Below are positions 16,295 through 24,473 of a stretch of DNA of 64,000 bases, piece by piece. The stretch is from contig JARFTV010000024.1 in NCBI GenBank assembly GCA_029289325.1, positions 1-64,000 of the forward strand, given 5' to 3'. Each line of letters opens with the position of its first letter. Positions within the stretch are counted from its first letter, which is position 1. Source of the DNA: Alphaproteobacteria bacterium. Lineage in GTDB: Bacteria; Pseudomonadota; Alphaproteobacteria; Rhodobacterales; Rhodobacteraceae. Made by a program: the position numbers and the translations under genes. The notes under the pieces were generated by a model. That model was not told where the DNA came from and made no database searches. It worked only from the letters and a program-made list of their open reading frames with translations.

Positions 16295-18391
16295 ATGTCG
16301 GATGCACACCGGAACAAGCATCATCAGCATGGACATGGGATCGCAGCGGGCTCTGGGCCCGCCGACGTTCAGTCGGGCGCTTCGGCAGCCACTGATGAGA
16401 GACCTGCAACTGCACATGCAGGACACCATGCCGGGCATGGCGACATGGTCGCCGACTATCAGCGCAGGTTCTGGGTCTCGCTGGTACTCACGATCCCTGT
16501 TCTGATCCTTTCGCCCATGGTGCGCGACTTTGCGGGGCAGGGGATGACGCCGCTGTTTACCGCCGAGGAGTGGGTCGCACTTGCCCTGTCCTCCATCATC
16601 TACTTCTGGGGCGGTTGGCCTTTCCTGACTGGCGCGCTTCCGGAGATCCGGACGGGCCGTCCTGGGATGATGACGCTGGTCGCACTGGCGATCTCGACCG
16701 CGTATTTCTATTCCGCCGCCGTCACGCTGGGCCTGCCTGGTGGTGAGCCGTTCTATTGGGAACTGGCCACGCTGGTGACCATCATGCTGCTGGGTCACTG
16801 GCTGGAAATGCGGTCGGTTCTCGGTGCATCGCGGGCGCTGGAGGAACTGGTGCGCCTCTTGCCCGACACCGCGCTGCGGGTGACGGCCGATGGCGGCACC
16901 GAGGAGGTGGCGGTGGCGGCGCTGATCGCCGGCGACCGGGTGGTGATCCGCCCGGGCGCGAAGGTGCCAGTGGACGGCGTGATCACCGACGGCGTCTCGT
17001 CGTTCAATGAGGCGATGCTGACGGGCGAGTCGAAGCCCGTGACGCGCACGGCCGGCGAGACCGTTATCGGCGGGGCGGTCAACGGCGAGGGCGCGGTCAC
17101 CATCGAGGTCAAGGCAACTGGGGAGGCGACCTACCTTTCGCAGGTCATCGCCATGGTAAAGGCCGCGCAGAACAGCCGGTCGCGCACCCAGGACCTTGCC
17201 ACCCGCGCGGCCACAGTTCTGACCTGGGTCGCCATCACCGTCGGCCTGGGTTCGTTCGTCTGGTGGATCTGGGCGGGCGAAAGCGTCACCTTCGCACTGG
17301 AGCGGATGGTGACGGTGATGGTCATTGCCTGCCCCCACGCGCTTGGCCTTGCCGTGCCGCTGGTGGTGGCAGTCTCGACGTCGCTGGCGGCCAAAAACGG
17401 CCTCCTGATCCGCGACCGCGCAGCCTTTGAGCGGGCGCGCGACCTGAACGCTGTGGTGTTCGACAAGACAGGTACACTGACCGAGGGGCGGTTCGGGGTC
17501 AGCGATATCGTCATGCTCGACGGTGGCGATGCAGCAGTGGCGCTGCGCATGGCAGCTTCGGTCGAAAGCCAGTCGCAGCACCCGATCGCGCAAGGCATCG
17601 TGGCCGATGCCAAGGCCAGGGGGATCGACTTTCCCGCCCCGGAGGGGCTGCACAGCATTACTGGCGCCGGCGTCACCGCTCGGGTGGACGGAGAGGACGT
17701 GGCCATCGTCAGCCCCGGCCACCTGCGTCGGCAGAACACCCCTGTGACAGATCCGCGCCTTGCGGCACTGGAGGAGGCGGGCAAGACAGTTGTTGTCCTT
17801 GTGAGGGGCGGCAAGCCGCAAGCACTCTTCGCGTTGGCCGACATCGTGCGGTCGGAATCTCGCGATGTTGTGGCGCGCCTCAAAGCCAGGGGTGTGCAGT
17901 CGATCATGATGACGGGTGATGCGGAAGGCGTAGCCCGGTCGGTCGCAACCGAGCTGGGGCTGGACGAATACTTCGCTCAGGTCCTGCCCGATCAGAAGGC
18001 GGCCCGGGTCAAGGAATTGCGTGCCCGGGGACTGAAGGTTGCTATGGTCGGTGACGGTGTCAACGACGCCCCGGCGTTGGTCGAGGCCGATCTTGGCATC
18101 GCCATCGGCGCGGGCACGGATGTGGCGGTAGAATCAGCCGATGTCGTACTCGTCCGCTCCGACCCGCGTGATGTCGAGGCCATTCTCGGCCTGTCGCGGG
18201 CCACCTACAACAAGATGGTGCAGAACCTGATCTGGGCCACAGGATACAATGCGTTTGCAATTCCGATGGCCGCGGGGATCACATTCGGCACAGGATTCCT
18301 GATGACGCCGGCCGTCGGGGCCGTGTTCATGTCGGCGTCCACCATAATCGTCGCCATCAACGCCCAGCTTTTGCGGCGCTATCGGGGCTGA
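16295..18391 (+). CDS. copB: CopB-type copper-translocating P-type ATPase
   Basis: A 698-residue P1B ATPase with a His-rich N-terminus (NKHHQHGHG, AGHHAGHGDM) instead of HMA domains, and CPH rather than CPC in the membrane metal site (IACPHALGLAVPL). The usual catalytic parts are present: [27 protein letters not shown] and GDGVNDAPALVEADLG. The CPH plus His-rich pattern marks the CopB group, which exports copper with a different specificity from CopA. It is the third gene of the plus-strand copper run. Confidence 0.93.
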   Translation: MSDAHRNKHHQHGHGIAAGSGPADVQSGASAATDERPATAHAGHHAGHGDMVADYQRRFWVSLVLTIPVLILSPMVRDFAGQGMTPLFTAEEWVALALSSIIYFWGGWPFLTGALPEIRTGRPGMMTLVALAISTAYFYSAAVTLGLPGGEPFYWELATLVTIMLLGHWLEMRSVLGASRALEELVRLLPDTALRVTADGGTEEVAVAALIAGDRVVIRPGAKVPVDGVITDGVSSFNEAMLTGESKPVTRTAGETVIGGAVNGEGAVTIEVKATGEATYLSQVIAMVKAAQNSRSRTQDLATRAATVLTWVAITVGLGSFVWWIWAGESVTFALERMVTVMVIACPHALGLAVPLVVAVSTSLAAKNGLLIRDRAAFERARDLNAVVFDKTGTLTEGRFGVSDIVMLDGGDAAVALRMAASVESQSQHPIAQGIVADAKARGIDFPAPEGLHSITGAGVTARVDGEDVAIVSPGHLRRQNTPVTDPRLAALEEAGKTVVVLVRGGKPQALFALADIVRSESRDVVARLKARGVQSIMMTGDAEGVARSVATELGLDEYFAQVLPDQKAARVKELRARGLKVAMVGDGVNDAPALVEADLGIAIGAGTDVAVESADVVLVRSDPRDVEAILGLSRATYNKMVQNLIWATGYNAFAIPMAAGITFGTGFLMTPAVGAVFMSASTIIVAINAQLLRRYRG

Positions 18392-18399
18392 CGCTCCGG

Positions 18400-18984
18400 T
18401 CACATGCCATGCAGCCCGTGCAGGCTGCCGGTGAGCAGGACCGGCGCCAGCAGGGGCGCCGCAACGGCAAGGACCAGTGCACGGTCGCGCCATCTTTCCA
18501 GACGCCAGCAAAGAAAGCTGGTCAGCCCCACGACCAGCGCAACTTCGAACATCCCGAAGGCCTCGCCGTAGAACTGCGGATTCCAATAGCTGACCGGACT
18601 GCGGAAAACCCAGTCCGAGACAGGCCAGAGCTGGCGGCGGGTATCATCGTGATGTGTCAGAAAGTCCGCAAGGGCATGCAGAAGACCGGCGCCCGCGAAG
18701 GCGCGCAGGATCAGCTGTCTGCGCCAGAGTGCCAACCCGAGCAGACTTCCCCAGACGAAAAAGCTGTGGTCCACGGCGAAGACAGCCTGCCAGCTCTCCG
18801 AAAAGAACAGTGTGCTGAAGACCTCATGTTCCGGAATGCCCGAAACGCGGGTTGAGCAAAGGACCATTGCAAACATCGGAAGGTCCGGAGCGAGCCCACC
18901 TGCGAGCGCGGCCACCAGGGTTGCGACGCAGAGGGGTCGTGCGAAGATTGCAGCCCCGAGCAGCATGTGGGACGGCGTGTTCAT
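18400..18984 (-). CDS. multi-span membrane protein, DUF457/YdjM-like
   Basis: A 194-residue inner-membrane protein starting MNTPSHMLLGAAIFARP. It has about five hydrophobic segments, and conserved-looking polar motifs: Thr-Pro-Ser-His near the start, PDLPMF, AVDHSF, ADFLTHHDDTRR. The arrangement resembles membrane-bound metal-dependent hydrolase-like proteins of the DUF457/YdjM type. The ATG at 18984 lies four bases past the stop of the DsbA-like gene, so it is coupled to it. Substrate unknown. Confidence 0.6.
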   Translation of the reverse strand: MNTPSHMLLGAAIFARPLCVATLVAALAGGLAPDLPMFAMVLCSTRVSGIPEHEVFSTLFFSESWQAVFAVDHSFFVWGSLLGLALWRRQLILRAFAGAGLLHALADFLTHHDDTRRQLWPVSDWVFRSPVSYWNPQFYGEAFGMFEVALVVGLTSFLCWRLERWRDRALVLAVAAPLLAPVLLTGSLHGLHGM

Positions 18985-18988
18985 CGGG

Positions 18989-19756
18989 TCAGCAAACTGG
19001 CGCTGCCTGGGCAGCCTCGTCTTCCACAATCTGGCGAAGGAGCGCGTAAGGGATTGCGCCATTCAGGGCGGTCCGCCCGATTACAAGACCTGGCGTGCCG
19101 ATGAAGCCAAAGATATCGGCGAGCGCTCGTGTTCGGTTCATCTCTTCCTGCACCTCTGCAGATGCCATGTCTTTGGCCAGCCGATCGACATCGAGGCCGA
19201 TATCCGCCGCCACCCTGAGGACTGAGGCTTCTTCGGCGACCAGAGGTGTTCGCATGAACCGACGCCGAAGTTCTGGTTGTTTGCCTTGCTTCGCGGCAGC
19301 GACCGACGCCCGCGCTGCAAGCTCGGAAGCGGGTCCGAAGATCGGAAGTTCATGCTGAACCAGCCAGAAGGAAGCAGGATGATCGGCCATCAGCGTGTCG
19401 AGGTCTCGCTCCAGCGCCCGGCAGTAGGGACAGCGGAACTCGCTGAAATAGGCAATGGGAATGACCCCCTCAGAACCGCTGTTGCCAAAGAGGGCAAGGC
19501 AGGGGTCAGCACGTACCGCTTCGGCACGCGCGCGGCGCTGGTCTGCATCCTGAGGCGGCGCATCGAGTCCGACAAGGGCCAGCGGTGTTCCGGAGGTCTG
19601 GCCAACCCCGTCAAGTCGGCGAAACGGCGGCAGATCCGCAATGTCCACATAGCGCGGCCCGCGGCCCGGGAGCCGGTCCCAGGGAAGGGCACGCAGACCA
19701 TAGATAAAGGCAACGATCCCGCCGAAGACGAGAAGGTCGCGGCGTCTCACGGTCAC
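18989..19756 (-). CDS. DsbA-like thioredoxin-fold protein
   Basis: A 255-residue exported or membrane-anchored protein. A hydrophobic helix near residues 7-22 follows a basic start (VTVRRRDLLVFGG). The thioredoxin fold shows YFSEFRCPYCRALERDL with active-site CPYC and, near the end, the cis-proline loop GTPGLVIGRTALNG. It belongs to the DsbA/DsbG-like family of periplasmic thiol oxidoreductases. The GTG start at 19756 overlaps the stop of the L,D-transpeptidase gene by four bases (GTGA), so the pair is translationally coupled. Confidence 0.82.
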   Translation of the reverse strand: MTVRRRDLLVFGGIVAFIYGLRALPWDRLPGRGPRYVDIADLPPFRRLDGVGQTSGTPLALVGLDAPPQDADQRRARAEAVRADPCLALFGNSGSEGVIPIAYFSEFRCPYCRALERDLDTLMADHPASFWLVQHELPIFGPASELAARASVAAAKQGKQPELRRRFMRTPLVAEEASVLRVAADIGLDVDRLAKDMASAEVQEEMNRTRALADIFGFIGTPGLVIGRTALNGAIPYALLRQIVEDEAAQAAPVC

Positions 19757-20316
19757 ACCACCGTCACGGGTGTGCCGACGGGCACCTGTTCGTAGAGCTG
19801 GATCACGTGCTCGTTCAGCATCCGGATACAACCGTTCGAGACGGACTGACCAATTGACCACGGCTCGGTCGTGCCATGGATACGGTAGTACGTGTCGCGC
19901 CCTTCCCGGTAGAGGTAGAGCGCCCGTGCGCCAAGGGGGTTGTTCGGCCCGCCGGGCACGCCGTCGGCGAACTGGGCATAGCGGTCAGGATTGCGGCGGA
20001 TCATGTCGTTCGTCGGTCGCCAGGACGGCCATTCGGCCTTGCGTTCGATGATCGCGGACCCCCTGAAGGCAAGCCCGGTCTTGCCGACACCGACTCCGTA
20101 ACGGATCGCCCGCTCGGTATCGAAGACGTGGTACAGAAAGAAGCTTCGCGGGAACACGAGGATCTGTCCGGGCGCGTGCTGCTCGCGGACGCGCACCTCG
20201 CGCGGCTGGAACTCGTCGGCCAGCACAAACGGCTCTGCGGTATGGGCCCGAAGGATGTTGGGCGAGGACAGCGCTGCAAGTGCGGCCCCACCAATGAGGA
20301 AGCGTCGGGAAATCAT
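19753..20316 (-). CDS. L,D-transpeptidase (YkuD domain)
   Basis: A 187-residue exported enzyme. The N-terminus MISRRFLIGGAALAAL looks like a Tat or Sec signal. The catalytic signature IHGTTEPWSIGQSVSNGCIRML contains the nucleophile Cys and upstream His of YkuD L,D-transpeptidases, which form 3-3 cross-links or attach lipoproteins to peptidoglycan using a Cys thiolate. It heads the three-gene minus-strand group with the DsbA-like and membrane proteins. It is only distantly related to the other two L,D-transpeptidases here. Confidence 0.9.
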   Translation of the reverse strand: MISRRFLIGGAALAALSSPNILRAHTAEPFVLADEFQPREVRVREQHAPGQILVFPRSFFLYHVFDTERAIRYGVGVGKTGLAFRGSAIIERKAEWPSWRPTNDMIRRNPDRYAQFADGVPGGPNNPLGARALYLYREGRDTYYRIHGTTEPWSIGQSVSNGCIRMLNEHVIQLYEQVPVGTPVTVV

Positions 20317-20353
20317 GCTATCTCCTGAGAGGAACGAGAAGGACCGTATTTGT

Positions 20354-20656
20354 TCAGGAGAGGTGTCGCGGCGGAGGGGTGCGGGGACCCAAACTACGGC
20401 TGGAGCCCATGACCGGCGTAATCTCGAAATGCGACGATCCGGCCACCGCCATCAGAGTGACGAGCACTGGCTCGCTGGGGAAAACAAGCTGACATGTCCC
20501 GTGGCCTGATCCCTCGCCGCAGAGAGCATCCTGTATCAGGGGCTGGGCGTGAAGTGTGTCAGCATGCGCTCCGTTCGGCGATCGTTCTGAATGCGCCAGT
20601 CCGAAAAGGATGGCGAGCAGGAAGAAGCTGCACAGAAGGGCGGTAATCAATCGCAT
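20354..20656 (-). CDS. small secreted hypothetical protein (100 aa)
   Basis: A 100-residue protein beginning MRLITALLCSFFLLAILFGLA, a clear signal peptide or anchor. The mature part has two Cys (ALCGEGSGHGTCQLVFP) and no known motif. It ends 38 bases upstream of the start of the L,D-transpeptidase gene on the same strand and may share its promoter, which would then lie in the gap 20657-20837 with the CueR-like box. I do not recognise it. Confidence 0.55.
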   Translation of the reverse strand: MRLITALLCSFFLLAILFGLAHSERSPNGAHADTLHAQPLIQDALCGEGSGHGTCQLVFPSEPVLVTLMAVAGSSHFEITPVMGSSRSLGPRTPPPRHLS

Positions 20657-20785
20657 GGTTGGAGCATACACCCTCTCACCTAAGTGCCGACTGATCACAT
20701 CTAGGTGAAGCACCAAATTCCTTCCAGGATTGGCGAAAACGCAACGCATTCACCTGTTTGTGACCCGGCCGCGATGCAAAGCCGT

Positions 20786-20807
20786 TTGACCTTCCCACGT
20801 TGGAAGG
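20786..20807 (+). promoter_or_regulatory. CueR-like operator upstream of the cytochrome/PBP2 operon
   Basis: TTGACCTTCC, then CACGTT, then GGAAGG. This gives the CCTTCC-N6-GGAAGG dyad of CueR boxes and a -35-like TTGACC in the same register as at copA and copZ. The expected -10 hexamer 19 bases on (CAAGCC) is poor, so promoter strength is uncertain. It lies 31 bases before the L,D-transpeptidase gene at 20838 and 130 bases from the minus-strand gene at 20656. Confidence 0.75.
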
Positions 20808-20837
20808 AAGCAAGCCTTCTGCAAAAAGGAGCAGAAC

Positions 20838-21398
20838 ATGCGATTCACTCGACGGCTTTTTGTTGCCGGAGCACTTGCCGCGCCTTTCGTGACCGGTCGC
20901 GCCGCCAGCGCGTCGGAAGACACGCCTGGCCCGGTCCGTAACAACATCTCGGCTTTTCGCACCCACGAGTGGCAGGATCACTTCGATGCTCTGGGCGTCG
21001 GGATCATCATCTCTGACACGACGGCCAAGGTCCTCCAGCACTGGACGAGCGACGGTCAAATGTACCTCTACCCGACCTCGGTCCCGCTGTCGGACGAGCT
21101 GACCCGCCGGGGCTATACCGAGGTCGTCGAGAAACGGGTGAACCCGAGTTGGGCCCCGACACCGTCGATGCGGGAAAGGAACCCGGAATGGCCGGCCTTC
21201 GTGCCTGGCGGCGACCCGACCAACCCGCTCGGCACCCGCGCCCTTTACCTGTCGTGGCAATACTACCGCATCCATGGTACACACGACACGCGCAAGATCG
21301 GTCGCCGCTCGTCGAACGGCTGCATCGGGCTCTACAACGAACATATCGAGGAAGTTTTCGACCGGACGCCGGTCGGGACGCAAGTGAAGCTGATCTAG
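20838..21398 (+). CDS. L,D-transpeptidase (YkuD domain), paralogue of the one at 51492
   Basis: A 186-residue exported enzyme, signal MRFTRRLFVAGALAAPF. The catalytic block IHGTHDTRKIGRRSSNGCIGLYNEH is the YkuD signature with nucleophile Cys (only parts quoted: IHGTHDT, SSNGCIGLYNEH). Most of the mature protein matches the enzyme at 51492-52085 (NNISAFR, YPTSVPLSDELTR, NPLGTRALYLSW). It starts 31 bases after the CueR-like box with an AAAAAGGAG ribosome site and is first in the eleven-gene run. Confidence 0.9.
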   Translation: MRFTRRLFVAGALAAPFVTGRAASASEDTPGPVRNNISAFRTHEWQDHFDALGVGIIISDTTAKVLQHWTSDGQMYLYPTSVPLSDELTRRGYTEVVEKRVNPSWAPTPSMRERNPEWPAFVPGGDPTNPLGTRALYLSWQYYRIHGTHDTRKIGRRSSNGCIGLYNEHIEEVFDRTPVGTQVKLI

Positions 21399-21402
21399 CA
21401 AG

Positions 21403-21777
21403 ATGAAACCTTCGTCGACCTCACCGAACCCACTCAAGAACCTGTTTTCGCACAGGTTCTTGCGGTTCGTGTCGATGTGGCTTCTGTCCGTGGTGCTGAC
21501 GCTTGGCTTGGTCCTCGGACAGACCGCAGAGGCGGGCCCGGTCGAGGATCATCATCCCGGCACGTCGGTCGAGATCGCGGGCAACGCCGGGCAAGAGACC
21601 GCGCCGGCACCTGCTTGCCACCCGGGCCTCGCCTGTTCTGTTTTCGTGCTGCCCGATGGGCCGGTCACAGCACTGTCGTTGTCAATCGTGATCACTCTGC
21701 GACCGGACCTGACACAGTCGCAACGCCGCTTTGGCGGCCCGTCCGTCACCCTGCCTCCCCCCCGAACCCGGATCTGA
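21403..21777 (+). CDS. small exported hypothetical protein (124 aa)
   Basis: A 124-residue protein with a basic start and a hydrophobic segment at about residues 20-40 (FVSMWLLSVVLTLGLVLGQ), then a His-containing stretch (EDHHPGTS) and two Cys in ACHPGLACSVFVLP. It follows the L,D-transpeptidase by four bases. Layout resembles the small protein at 30542, which also sits before a copper protein and has a HCL-type cysteine. No family known to me. Confidence 0.55.
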   Translation: MKPSSTSPNPLKNLFSHRFLRFVSMWLLSVVLTLGLVLGQTAEAGPVEDHHPGTSVEIAGNAGQETAPAPACHPGLACSVFVLPDGPVTALSLSIVITLRPDLTQSQRRFGGPSVTLPPPRTRI

Positions 21778-21943
21778 CAGTCAGGCCGGACGTGCGTCTG
21801 ACGGTTCGATAGGCTCTCCGCAGCTCTGTCGACAGTTCAATCTCTGTCAGCCTGACACCAGACAGTTGTGCAAGCCGCACGATCCGCCGGAAGGGCGGGT
21901 CGCGGGATCGGTCAACAACAAGAAACCAAGGGCAGTCAGGCAG

Positions 21944-22588
21944 ATGAAACCACAATGGACAGGCGCTTTGGCGCTTGCCGCTTCCGCAGTTGCGGCAGTG
22001 GCGCTGGCACATAACGGGGCGACGGGTGTCGTCCTGGAACGGATGAACGGTATGACGGCGATGCGGGACACGGTGGCGGAGCTGGCGCCGATGATGCAAG
22101 GCACGATCCCCTACGACACATTTATCGTGTCGGAGGGTGCGAGCGTCATCGCTGGTCACGCGGGCGAGACGATGCTGTCGCTGTTCCCGGAAGGCAGCCT
22201 CGAAGGGGTGACCTATGCCAAGCCGGAAATCTGGTCCGACTGGCAGGACTTCGCAGCGCTTGCCGAGGAATTGAAGACCTACGCCGACGCTCTCGCCGTG
22301 GCGGCTCCGAACGGGCTGGAAAAGGCGCTTCCGCCCGCCGACGATATGGCCGGGATGGATCATTCGGCAATGACGATGACCCCGGCTCCGGAAGTCAAGG
22401 AGGGTTTCACAGTAGCGGAGCTGATGGGCTACGGCGAAAGAACCCAAGAGGTCCAGGTCGCGCGCGGCACATCGGACCCGGCGACGCTGGCGTTCGATCT
22501 GACGACGCTGGCCGCTGACGACCTCTTCACCCGGATCAGCGCCACCTGTTCGTCCTGCCATTCGCAGTACCGTGCGGGCCGGAACTGA
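21944..22588 (+). CDS. cytochrome c'-like (c556 family) protein with Met/His insert
   Basis: A 214-residue exported protein, signal about residues 1-23 (MKPQWTGALALAASAVAAVA). One c-type heme site lies at the very C-terminus, CSSCH at residues 202-206, as in cytochromes c' and c556. The preceding sequence has the four-helix pattern (MRDTVAELAPMMQG; WQDFAALAEELKTYADAL). An insert at about residues 135-150, AGMDHSAMTMTPAP, is Met/His-rich and resembles copper-binding segments. It is followed by a three-base gap to the diheme cytochrome gene. The region 21778-21943 before it has no gene. Confidence 0.85.
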   Translation: MKPQWTGALALAASAVAAVALAHNGATGVVLERMNGMTAMRDTVAELAPMMQGTIPYDTFIVSEGASVIAGHAGETMLSLFPEGSLEGVTYAKPEIWSDWQDFAALAEELKTYADALAVAAPNGLEKALPPADDMAGMDHSAMTMTPAPEVKEGFTVAELMGYGERTQEVQVARGTSDPATLAFDLTTLAADDLFTRISATCSSCHSQYRAGRN

Positions 22589-22590
22589 CC

Positions 22591-23574
22591 ATGCGGGGTT
22601 TGATCCGCGCTTCCGTCATTTTCCCGGCCGTGGCGGCGAGCCTCGGGGCCGGTGTCCTGGCGCTATGGCCCATCGGCGCGCCAGAGCCCGCCGCATTCCC
22701 GCCGGGGGATGCGGAACGCGGCGCCTATTTGGCCCGCGCCAGCGGTTGCGTGTCCTGTCACACCAACGCGACCGCCAAGGGGCTGGCGCTCGCTGGAGGT
22801 GCCCCGCTCGACACACCCTTTGGCACTTTCGTGCCCCCGAACATCACCCCGCACACCACTGCGGGGATCGGTGCATGGACCATTCAGGATTTCGCCAAGG
22901 CTGTTCGCCAGGGAGTCTCTCCGGAGGGTGACCCCTACTATCCGGTCTTCACCTATTCGTTCTACGCAGGCTTCACCGATCAAGAGATCGCCGACCTGTG
23001 GGAAGCATTCCGCACCGTTCCGCCGGTTGCGGATGCTGCCCCGACGCATGATGTCGGGTTTCCGTTCAATTTCCGCTCGGGCCTGAAGCTCTGGCGCGCT
23101 GCCTACCTCGACGCGCCGGAGACGGATGCGCTGATGGGCACATCATCGCCATGGAACCGCGGGCGTTTGCTGGTCGAAGGGGCGGCGCATTGCGCGGCCT
23201 GTCATACCGGCCGAACGCTTGCGGGCGGCTTGGACGACTCCGCCCGGTTCGCCGGAAACGACAGCCTTCCCGGCGGCAGCAAGGCACCGTCGATCCTGAC
23301 AGCCGATCTCCTCGAACGCGGTTGGACGGTCGCAAATATGGCCTATGCCCTGCAGACGGGCCTGCTGCCCAACGGGGATGTTTTTGGCGGCAGCATGGCC
23401 GAGGTCGTGGCCGAGGGCACCTCGTACCTGACCGACGCCGACCGCGAAGCCATCGCGACCTACCTGCTCGATCCCGCCGGCAGCGGGGACATTCCGGAAC
23501 CCGCTCCTCCTGTCACGGAGACCCCGATGGCGGGAATGGACCACTCGCAAATGGAGATGGGCAATGAGAACTAG
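22591..23574 (+). CDS. diheme c-type cytochrome
   Basis: A 327-residue exported cytochrome with two heme sites: CVSCH at residues 53-57 and CAACH at 201-205. An N-terminal hydrophobic segment (VAASLGAGVLALW) targets it to the periplasm or anchors it. The pattern resembles the small cytochrome subunits of membrane dehydrogenases (PNITPHTTAGIGAWT, LLVEGAAHCAACH). The tail again carries MAGMDHSQMEM, a Met/His motif. It overlaps the next gene by eleven bases. Electron-transfer partner not known. Confidence 0.88.
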   Translation: MRGLIRASVIFPAVAASLGAGVLALWPIGAPEPAAFPPGDAERGAYLARASGCVSCHTNATAKGLALAGGAPLDTPFGTFVPPNITPHTTAGIGAWTIQDFAKAVRQGVSPEGDPYYPVFTYSFYAGFTDQEIADLWEAFRTVPPVADAAPTHDVGFPFNFRSGLKLWRAAYLDAPETDALMGTSSPWNRGRLLVEGAAHCAACHTGRTLAGGLDDSARFAGNDSLPGGSKAPSILTADLLERGWTVANMAYALQTGLLPNGDVFGGSMAEVVAEGTSYLTDADREAIATYLLDPAGSGDIPEPAPPVTETPMAGMDHSQMEMGNEN

Positions 23575-23992
23575 AGTGCTCGCAGTGGCGCTTGCTCTGG
23601 GCGTCTTTGCCCTTGTGGCCGCGTTCATCTGGGCGACGGTGCGCACGCTCGATCCGCGAGACACCGTTGCGGATCGGGACGTGCCGACGGCCGAAGTGTC
23701 GGAAGTCCTTCCGGATGGTCGGATCGACGTCCAGGTCTATGCGCTCGGAAACCGGGATGTCCGCCTCGAGATCCAGTTCACACCGGATGCCGATGCCATC
23801 GAATCTGCTGCCATGAGGCCGGACGTGAACTTCGCGATGTTGGAGATGCATATGGACGGCTTTGATCCGCCGCTTCAGTTAGTCGAGGCCGGGGTCTGGC
23901 GAGCAAATCTCAAGTTGCCAATGGCTGGACGTTGGGTGGTCAGTGTTGGCTTTGGCGAGGATCGTGCAGAGGTTGAATTTGATGCAAAGTGA
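23564..23992 (+). CDS. FixH-like membrane-anchored protein
   Basis: A 142-residue protein with one N-terminal membrane segment (residues about 5-24, VLAVALALGVFALVAAFIWA), then a beta-rich domain with RLEIQF, LEMHMDGFDPPLQLVEAG and GRWVVSVGFGEDRAEVEF. The shape is that of FixH/YtkA-like proteins, which assist copper delivery or oxidase assembly. It overlaps both neighbours, consistent with a coupled operon. Assignment is by pattern, so moderate. Confidence 0.6.
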   Translation: MRTRVLAVALALGVFALVAAFIWATVRTLDPRDTVADRDVPTAEVSEVLPDGRIDVQVYALGNRDVRLEIQFTPDADAIESAAMRPDVNFAMLEMHMDGFDPPLQLVEAGVWRANLKLPMAGRWVVSVGFGEDRAEVEFDAK

Positions 23993-24473
23993 CGGACCGA
24001 CACAACAAGCAAGGTACGGTGACACCCTTCACCGGGGCATTCGCGGCATCGCTGTCGGCATCGCGCTGTTCGCCGTTCTCGGGACGGTGACCGCGGTCTG
24101 GGCGAACCCCGTCTTTGTCCGCATGACCCCGGTTGGCCCGTGGGAGTTCGGGGCCACCGTCCTGACGGCACTCTTGGCTGGAGTGACAGTGGCGCTCTGG
24201 GTTCCCCGATGCAGACTGGGGACGTCCGGGGCAGGCGGTCTTGCGAGTTTCCTCGGCATCGCCTGTCCGACCTGCAACAAGGTCCTGATGCTGATCTTCG
24301 GTGGTCCGGCGCTGCTTGCTTGGTTCGACCCGGTAAGGCCCTGGCTCGCCGCGGCCGGGGTCATCATCATGAGCATGGCGGCGCTCAGGACGTGGCGTGC
24401 GTTTCGCGATGACAGGGCAGGTGCCGCCGTCGTCGTCAGCAGCGAAAATCCTCCCATGGGAGGGCTAAAGTGA
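23982..24473 (+). CDS. multi-span membrane protein with CPTCN motif
   Basis: A 163-residue inner-membrane protein with about four hydrophobic helices. The distinctive motif is IACPTCNKVLMLIFGGPALLAWF, with CPTC placed at a membrane boundary, suggesting metal binding or thiol-disulfide exchange. The rest is not recognisable. The ATG at 23982 overlaps the previous gene by eleven bases, and its stop overlaps the GTG of the next gene (GTGA). Unknown family, but clearly part of the operon. Confidence 0.6.
   Translation: MQSDGPTQQARYGDTLHRGIRGIAVGIALFAVLGTVTAVWANPVFVRMTPVGPWEFGATVLTALLAGVTVALWVPRCRLGTSGAGGLASFLGIACPTCNKVLMLIFGGPALLAWFDPVRPWLAAAGVIIMSMAALRTWRAFRDDRAGAAVVVSSENPPMGGLK

Noticed and set aside
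15869-17821. 650-codon minus-strand frame opposite DUF305 and copB
   Set aside because: It crosses two supported genes in antisense and reads as low-complexity Arg/His-rich sequence.
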